From NCBI GenBank assembly GCA_022376465.1, contig JACDTU010000002.1, forward strand, positions 1 to 64,000: a stretch of DNA of 64,000 nt, read 5' to 3'. This document shows, piece after piece, positions 57,129-64,000 of the stretch. This DNA is from Cubamyces lactineus (Eukaryota; Basidiomycota; Agaricomycetes; Polyporales; Polyporaceae). Numbering within the stretch: the stretch's first letter is position 1; every line of letters starts with the position of its first letter. The notes below the pieces were generated by a model. It made no database searches, was not told where the DNA came from, and worked only from the letters and a program-made list of their open reading frames with translations. Made by a program: the position numbers and the translations under genes.

Positions 57129-59423
57129 CTATGCTTCCTGGGTCTCGGGATGGGGCACTACCATAGACTTTAAGTCGACAGCAAGGCTTGAATCATCACA
57201 GCCCGTGGTATCTTGAGTACGGCCCATTGACATGTCGATCACGAGGGATTGAAGTGGGTACGCATGTCCGCCTATGGTTCGAAGCTGCCCTTGGATTGAG
57301 CAGTGCACATCGTGCGCGGCACCCCTGTGGACGGTATTGTCCACTGCAGGCGCGAGTCCTATGCGAATGATAATGAGGGTAAACGTGATTCCCTACGAAC
57401 ACTCGAATATCAACATAGAGCTCGGATATGGAATATGCGAAAACGGGTACGTACGATGAGAGGCTGGATGCAATCGAGACAGACGTAGTGTGCATTTGAT
57501 CCGGCGAGGTATGTTCCGATCGAGGAGACGAGCGCGGCGGAATAGATAGCCGCGGACTGTATGATCGTCTCGAGGACTTTCCAGTGGGAGTTCGCTGCCG
57601 AGCCCATTGCACGCAACTCGCGGGATTGGCGATCTGCCCATATCAGCCGTGCGGCTATGAACACTACCGAACGCGAGGAGTATTGTCAGTACAGCACGGA
57701 AGGTGTGGTAGTGAACGGTAGAGTCGGCGCGAAAGAGGAAGATTAGGAGGTTCTTGATGGGGTCGTCCAAGTCGAGAGCCTGTAGCAAGTCTGAAGTTTA
57801 TACAGTTAAGCGTGGAGCAGCGGCAAATATCGAGTTTAACGTGAGTGTATGCGGAGTACCGGCGACTTTTCGTGGGGGAAAGGTGGACATTCAAAGGCGA
57901 CTCGACGCCTTAAATACATGTGCCCGAACGCGGAACCCCTCCGGTCGTGCTCTTGACCGGGGCCCCCTTGCGCGAAGATCTAGAACCATAGCTGATGACA
58001 CTCGGTAACGTACGATAGACCGTCCGATTCCAAAACCTGCCACTTTCGTCTTCAACGGGGTTCCGCCAACTTCGAGAGGACCGATCCGTCGCGACCGTTA
58101 TCGACGAGCCACCTATTTACGTTCGCGTGTCGCCGCCCTCGACAGCGGGTGGTCTCGTCGAGCGCGTCGGCGTCCGGCGTCCCCTGTCCGTCGTTGGCCT
58201 CCCGTTGAAGCGTCCGCAGGCGGGTTGAACAAGATGGTAGAGAGACGAGCTTCTAGTACTGATGATGAAAGAGCGAACACAGGCGCGGGACAGAAAGCGA
58301 GAGGGAGAGCGAGCAAGAAAAGACGGGAGCGCATACAGCGACAGACTGGCGAGAACAACCGAAACCGTTCTGAGACCGAGAGCGACGTAGGCGGGAGAGA
58401 GAAGTAGTGGAGTCTTAGGATGTCGATCGAGAGCGCCGCCGAATCGTCGATTGGCGCGCGGTCATGTGATCGCGTCTTCAGTCGCGTCTTGTCGCGGACT
58501 CGATCTACACTCTCCACTTCAATTCTGCTCCGTTAGTCTAGTCACTCGACCACAAAGGTGTTACAGGTAATAGACGCAGAGTGCTGACCAGTCACGAAGA
58601 GCGTCGTAGCGAGCGAAATTGTAAAGAACGACCGGATCCAAGGTTGGAGGTTCGGTGCAAAGATGGCACTGCCTACTTCTGTGCGCGCAATTTCTACGCA
58701 TACACCGATACCGACCGCTGTTGCGAAGCAGAACCTGAAGGTCAGCATGACACATAGACCGAGTTTCCATAGAACACGCGGAGCTGACCTGCGGTCCCCA
58801 GAAGGAGTATGCTCGGTACAATGAGGATCCACCACGTACGGTTCCACACGATCCAGAGACGATATGTCTACCGAAGACGGCGGCATAATCAATCGATATC
58901 GCAAAGAAGGAAGAGAAACGAAACTGGCACTCACCACGAACGAATCGGCGACGAATGTCGTGAGGTTGTACACGGCATCTTTGGCCACCTCGGTCGGATC
59001 GCTGACTCTCGAATAATAGTCATTTGCACCATCCGGATGCTCGCCCCCGACGGCAAACCCTTGCACCGCCCGTATCACGACGATTGTCAAGTGCTGTTGA
59101 TACAAACCAGACGATGTTTCAATGTCAGCGATCACGACAGGGACGCGATGTGAACTAACCGCTGAGCAGAGGAACCAGAGCGTGGTGGACGTGAGGAAGA
59201 GCATCCTATTCAGCCTGACCCGGCTAGATATCCTCTTCCTGTAAAGCAGGATCCAGATGGCAATGACGTAGAGCACACTGAAGGCGCCGAAGAGCATGGA
59301 TTCCATGAACAAAGCCACAATCTATAGAACCAGAGTGAGTACGTGATCGTAGCTAGTCGCTGAGGGCAAAGTTATCAAAACTACCTCTGCCATTGCCAGT
59401 GGGAAGGAATCGTTCCTGGACAT
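57129..59423 (-). CDS. 7-TM integral membrane protein of a second type, seven exons, one 925-nt intron
   Basis: Proposed exons in transcript order: 59385-59423, 59160-59321, 58935-59093, 58789-58867, 58589-58717, 57455-57663 and 57129-57392, encoding 346 aa with every junction in frame. Helices: VALFMESMLFGAFSVLYVIA, LFLTSTTLWFLCSA plus LTIVVIRAVQG, YNLTTFVADSFV plus TYRLWIVW, WWILIVPSILLLG, SFFTISLATTLFVT plus VFIAARLIWA, LETIIQSAAIYSAALVSSIG and QPLIGITFTLIIIRIGLA. This matches the large Agaricomycete family of 7-TM proteins with a conserved FMES segment and AIYSAAL segment (from memory; often annotated as DUF-type membrane proteins). Function unknown; receptor-like. The fifth and sixth exons are separated by 925 nt, while the other introns are 62-71 nt; the acceptor has a CTGAC branch site. 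No lesion seen. Confidence 0.78.
57664..58588 (-). other. 925-nt intron of the second-type 7-TM gene
   Basis: Donor GTCAGC after LFVT and acceptor CGGTAG before VFIAA keep the frame, and the CTGAC branch site lies about 25 nt before the acceptor. A minus-strand frame of 134 codons (58113-58517) lies inside, with Arg-rich, low-information sequence. It may mark an inserted element, but I see no inverted or direct terminal repeats. Confidence 0.7.
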
Positions 59424-60834
59424 GGCTCCAAAGCAGCCTGAGGAATGTATTCGGATTATCCGAGAGCGGCGAGGCGGCGGCGTCTGCGGTAGAGCTTGGC
59501 AAGAACCTAGCAGTGGAAGAGTTCTCAGTGCTGGCAGAGCGAACTATATAAGTCCACTGTCAACAGACATTTCTTCCATGGATGTGCCACAGTATGCCGT
59601 AACGTGCTAGTGGTGTCGTCCACAGTAACTGTCGGCATATTTCTCTGGCAGGAAGCGGCGACAGCCTTGGAATGAGGATCCATGCGAGATACGCACCGCG
59701 TGTATAAAAACCACTTACCCTCTGACAGGAGCATATCACCTACTACCAGCGCCACTCCAGCGGTGACGCCGGGCAGGAGGATAAATCATCCGCAATGCTC
59801 AAGCTTGGGGCAGGTTCGTGACACAGATGTTATTAGGTTCCTTGGGGCGTCAAGATCGTGATGGACGTTGGAACACAATAAGTAGAATCCCACGTACGAC
59901 GGCATGGGAATATTCTCGTTATAATGGCAGCGGTCGCCCGTGTCTTCCAGAGCATCCCTATCCTCGAGTCCTGCACGACATGGAGAATTGTGCAAATAGT
60001 CTCGGGGCATTTCAGCGATCTCAGATGTCTACCACAAGAAATTGCTCTGCATACCAGGGGCTGGGCTGCGTGTACCTCTTGGAATCAGATTGGACCCGAG
60101 TTCCCCACAGTGAGGACGAGTAAGGCAGGTAGTTTGTCCCTGGAGCCTTGGGCATGGGATGGCAGTCAGATTGCCCTGAAAATAGACGCAGTGAGAAGTC
60201 GCATGTCAACCACAACAGACACCAATGCGGACCTTATGCGCTAGCAAGGTCCGACGCCACAACGCGCAGCTTGACACTCTTAGGCGTCTAATGAGCGAAT
60301 GAGAACGTGGGGCCCCGATGGCTATGCCCTCAGTTCCCCCACAGTCCGCTAGTCACGACCAGCGGCGCGCCGCTGAATGCGGATGCAGGGTTGATTATGC
60401 AAGATGAGCTGCGAGATTCTTGATGCACTGGTATGCTAAGGATGATGAGCGATTATGGCTGGATGGCGACAAAAAGGGTTGAACTAACCTGTTGGTAGGA
60501 CGCGTGTTCCACCGCACCGTATTTCTTGCATGTGTCAAGGGTCGAACAACAGAAGCGTGCCAGTGGAACTCACATGACGATACCACTCAGAGGTCTTGGA
60601 GTAGGCTACGAGTCAGATCGCTCAAGGCAGTGCCAGTTGTATCGACCGACCTCGTGTGTCGAATACGCAACCGGTAGATGCTATGGAGGCGCTGATGAAT
60701 ATGGCTCTATTGTCTCCCACATTGTCCTCGGGAAACGGAAATACGGAGCGTCGATGCTAAGTTATCAGAGGCATAGTACGCGCCCAGACAGATGATTCCA
60801 TCAAATACGTCGTCATGGACAACCAACAGACAAA
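59424..60834. other. Intergenic region between 7-TM gene and hydrolase
   Basis: TATATA at about 59545 may be the promoter element of the 7-TM gene to the left. The remainder has only short frames. No gene recognised. Confidence 0.5.
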
Positions 60835-62269
60835 TTAGGCTTCAGGGCCACTCAATAGCCACTTGAGGGCCTCTTCCACGCCCTCTCGCGCTCTGGCAGC
60901 CGGGGCGGTGTTCGGATAGTCGTAGAAAACTCCATGGCCGACTCTAGGGTACCTATATAACGCGGAGTGCAGTCAGTGGAAATGGTTCGATATCGTCATG
61001 ACGGTTATCAGAGTAGCCGGAAGACGTACAAGTCTGTTTTGACTTCGACGCCAGCACTCCGGAGCGCTTCCGCATAGACGAGAGCGTCGTCGCGCAGTAT
61101 GTCTAGTTGGCTCGCCTGGATATATGCTCGCGGGAGACCCTCGTGCGATTGATACAGCAGCGGCGAAAACCTGGGGTCGGACGGTGGCGGGTTGCACCAC
61201 CCTGTACAGTTGCCTGATCAGTGGCGTCCACGATTCCCATGTGAGGAAAACGACGCACCCAAAAGCTGTACCAGCTTTTCTTTTGTGATCGGAGGGGTAT
61301 CCCTGTTTTCATCGATGGACAGGAACTTCGGCTTGAAGCTATCACATCATGGCGAACATGAGCTGTCGCACTGCTGCGTGGACGGAGACCATTCACTTAC
61401 TGTTCAGGATATGCCGCAAAATGACAAGTCGCCGGTTCACGGAGGAGCTGACCAGTGAGGCGTTTCCCTTCAAAGGAGGGATCGTCCCGCACAATGTGGG
61501 CAATAACTGCACTCAGATTTGCGCCTGCAGAGTGACCTCCGACTATGAAGCCTTTGCCGAAATCAGCTTTCAGAAGGTCCGCGTTGGACACGGTCTACAG
61601 TCTGGTTAGCGTATGTCAATCGGGTACAACAGGCGTAGCGTACCCATTTCAGTGCAGCGTGACAATCGTTAACAGCGGTGGGAAAAGGATACTCCGGAGC
61701 AAGGCTAGGTGGCGTCGCGATCACGATGTGAGCTATGCCGACGTGGTCAACTGTCAAGACTGCTCACCGGTATTCGATGTTTACCACAGAAATCTTGTAC
61801 CGTACGCACCATCCACGGAGGGCGTAGTCATCCAATTCAATGTTACCGACGCACCAGCCTGTGTAGAGAGAACTGAGTTCAGTCGAGACTATCACAGTCG
61901 CATTCCTGCCCCGAAGACAAACCTCCGCCATGAATGTTGACTAGAACAGGAAAGGTCTCTCGGTCGTCTCCCACTACGGGAACGAGACATCTGACGGAGA
62001 TTTCGCCACCTTCGACGGACACATGATAGTCGTTGACGGTGTACGTGTCCCCTACGTGTACGGATTGTTAGCACGAACAGTTCCCTGGTATACTTCAAAC
62101 ATGGACAACGCCTTGTTGACTCACTAGGTGGCAATAGGGCTTCTTGGAAGGCTTTGTGCGGTGCGATCACGAACTTCTCGAAGAGAGCGCGCGCATCAGC
62201 GACGCCCACTGGGGCTTCAGACCTCGCAACTTTGACGTCTGCGAGCGCGGCAGCCAATTCGGGATCCAT
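60835..62269 (-). CDS. Alpha/beta-hydrolase of the hormone-sensitive-lipase type (esterase), eight exons
   Basis: Proposed exons in transcript order: 62125-62269, 61923-62051, 61768-61858, 61644-61704, 61401-61594, 61259-61302, 61030-61201 and 60835-60952. They total 954 nt and encode 317 aa, the usual length. Oxyanion motif: VNIHGGGWCVG. Family block: [17 protein letters not shown]. Nucleophile elbow: GGHSAG (Ser). Catalytic Asp: [14 protein letters not shown]. Catalytic His: [11 protein letters not shown]. All three triad residues are in place. Members hydrolyse short-chain esters or acetyl groups; the natural substrate is not predictable. No signal peptide, so probably cytosolic. Introns are 49-98 nt. 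The start Met is the first in the frame before [11 protein letters not shown]. Confidence 0.88.
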
Positions 62270-63598
62270 GTTGAGCAGAATTAAGGGTAGTTCAGATAGT
62301 CGGATGTCGTCTATCGAAGTGCAGGCTTTCCAACACTCTTAAGACATTGCCAGGTAATGGTGCAAGCGCCGAAACGCGCGCGAGTCGGGCAGCTGCGATC
62401 AGTGCTCGTGTCATAGCTATATCGTCTTGGACAAACATAGATTCTCCTTATACCGCCGTGAGTAAAGTATGACCAATCGTACTTGATAGCTTGTCAAGTT
62501 ACTGCGCCCACGTCGTCGCATGAGTAATGTCGCCAGCAAGTGCTACTTCCCTGCAGAGGCAGTGAGTCACATCCACTAGACCTATTCTCACGACACGTAC
62601 CTCCGATCATCTGCAAGTCAGCAGAATGAGCACACAAGAGACTGTGCGCCGATACTGATAATCAGCGAAATGGGCAAGACGATAAGGCGTACGGACGTGC
62701 CAGTGCTTGTTCTCGCTCCCCGTACGGTACACGGCGCCAAGCAACTCAAAACAATAGTTTGATCAGATAAGATCAGATTCTGCGTACAGTGCACGTCGCA
62801 ACCTAACCAACCTCCACGACGACGGTGACCCTACCGGATACAGTACACTGCTGGTATTATACAGTGAACTCTTCCTCTGCATTACCCCGCTGGATGTGAG
62901 AATTTTAGCGAGCTAGCATGGACATATGCATGACTTACCACCTCGACGTTCAGGTTGACTCAAGCAATTGCCGCGTTCGGGAACTCAAGAGTCAAGGTGA
63001 GGTCAGAGCGTTCCAAGCGAGGTGCTTCCTGTGTTGATTTCCACTTTGGCAAACGTTGAGACTATGCATAGTCTTGGTGAGAACAGGCACGGCTTGCGTT
63101 CTGTGGAGATCGACTGTAGCATGGCGAGTCCACTGACAGGGTTCTCCCCAAAACCCGTAATAACAGATGATTGCCAAGTGGGGCGCGTGATGGCAAGATA
63201 CTTGCTTTGTCTCAACAAAGCGTCAACGAGCAATCCTGAGGCACTTGGATTGGCGGGACGTTGCGCCAGGGTCACGGCTGGTCGCTCGTGCATGGACCGG
63301 CGCCACCAGGGTGCCACCGACGACTGCATTCTTGTCGACATGTCAATTTACGTGCATCGTGCTTGTCCGCATGGATCCAACGGCACAGGCATTCGTCGGC
63401 ACCGTGCAGTCGCATCACTCCTTGGTCAGGGTTCTCCGGCCGTTTGGCCGAGTGGCACGCCTCCGGTCATCCTCATGTCTACCGGACTATGCGCGCCTGT
63501 CCTGTTATATCAAAGCTCGCCTACCCCCTGCGGTCCCGCTTTGACCTCTCACCACGCCGCCCCTTCTCACACTTGGACCCTCTCAGTCCTCCTCGACC
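62270..63598. other. Intergenic region before the last gene
   Basis: No recognisable gene. A plus-strand frame at 63022-63603 (193 codons) has no recognisable domain and an unusual composition; I do not call it. Confidence 0.45.
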
Positions 63599-63605
63599 TA
63601 TAAAA
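63599..63605 (+). promoter_or_regulatory. TATA box of the last gene
   Basis: TATAAAA about 130 bp before the start codon at 63731, followed by a CT-rich leader, as in highly expressed fungal genes. Confidence 0.5.
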
Positions 63606-63730
63606 TGCACACGATGGAGTGTCTCTCTACCAGCAACAAACGCGCTCAGTCTCACGAACTCTGCAATCTCCCACCTATCCACACGCTCTTAACCAGCCTC
63701 TCACCACTCCTTCTCAACAAACCTCACACG

Positions 63731-64000
63731 ATGAACGGCTACAGCGGCTACAACGCGACCAATGGCCTTAATGGCCCTGGTGGACCTGCTTTCAGCTTTG
63801 CCCCGCGCCAGAGTGGCCCTCCTGCTCCGGTGCAGGTTCCTATTCAAGCCCGTCCCTCTTCTCAGTCTATAGAGGTCAGCTTTTCCATGCTGACAAACAA
63901 GCGTCTGTACGTGAAGGAGGTGCTCGAGAATGCCTCTATGGCCCTCCGTGCGCAGATGGACGGCTTTCCCAACTGGAAAAAATTCGAAGCGTTGTTCGCA
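63731..64000 (+). CDS. Unidentified protein, N-terminal 90 residues (runs off the window)
   Basis: The ATG at 63731 is preceded by CTCACACG and opens a frame to the window end without a stop. The first 35 residues are rich in Gly, Asn, Pro and Ser (NGYSGYNATNGLNGPGG) and look disordered. From about residue 45 the sequence seems folded (SFSMLTNKRLYVKEVLENAS, GFPNWKKFEALF). I do not recognise the family. The TATA box and pyrimidine-rich leader upstream support the start. Confidence 0.6.
   Translation, partial: MNGYSGYNATNGLNGPGGPAFSFAPRQSGPPAPVQVPIQARPSSQSIEVSFSMLTNKRLYVKEVLENASMALRAQMDGFPNWKKFEALFA

Noticed and set aside
58113..58517. Minus-strand frame of 134 codons with a hydrophobic stretch
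   Set aside because: It lies wholly inside the proposed 925-nt intron and has low-information, Arg-rich sequence; no support as a gene.
63022..63603. Plus-strand frame of 193 codons before the last gene
   Set aside because: No domain, overlaps the promoter of the gene at 63731, and alternative frames in the same stretch are equally open.

Overview
The window is from a filamentous basidiomycete, most likely an Agaricomycete of the polypore or wood-decay kind; this is an inference from gene content and gene structure. Genes are broken by many introns, mostly 50-90 nt, with GTRNGT-type donors and CTNAC-like branch sites. The families are typical of that group: DUR3-type transporter, GH3 beta-glucosidase with a Ser/Thr/Ala-rich N-terminal linker, GMC oxidoreductase, BTB proteins, several 7-TM receptor-like proteins, ERG27, an HSL-type esterase, and intron-bearing tRNA-Leu(CAA) genes. 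All exon structures given here were assembled by eye from splice signals and reading-frame continuity.

Region 1 (1-37484) is a head-to-tail duplication of an 18.7-kb unit: copy 1 is 1-18668 and copy 2 is 18669-about 37484. Each unit holds, left to right: two older and strongly degraded relics of a DUR3-like transporter (units A1 and A2, minus strand); a small gene of unknown function (plus strand); a GH3 beta-glucosidase with a replaced C-terminus (minus strand); and a DUR3-like transporter (minus strand). Only copy 2 has a complete transporter (35416-39491, 25 exons, 705 aa), because the duplication breakpoint lies in exon 16 and leaves copy 1 without exons 1-15. Copies 1 and 2 are almost identical up to about 12.4 kb, differing there essentially by single-base indels mostly in homopolymers, and diverge clearly after that. 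Together with a window start that falls within about 10 bp of the junction, this makes either a larger array or an assembly or haplotype artefact worth testing.

Region 2 (39.5-47.5 kb) has the transporter promoter with several GATA boxes, tRNA-Leu(CAA), a complete GMC oxidoreductase (605 aa), an intact 7-TM receptor-like gene and a dead paralogue of it.

Region 3 (47.5-49.5 kb) is repeat-rich. A miniature inverted-repeat element (48270-49451) has been split by a second terminal-inverted-repeat element with a 9-bp target duplication.

Region 4 (49.8-64 kb) has ERG27 (ergosterol C-4 demethylation), a third 7-TM paralogue on the plus strand, a BTB/POZ protein, a second identical tRNA-Leu(CAA) gene in the opposite orientation, a different 7-TM protein whose gene is split by a 925-nt intron, a complete alpha/beta-hydrolase, and the start of an unidentified gene that runs off the end.

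Nothing here is a convincing new molecular system. The most unusual signals are the repeated birth and decay of DUR3-like genes at one locus, the 9-, 14- and 16-nt microexons and a GC-AG intron inferred in the intact one, and the cluster of four 7-TM genes.
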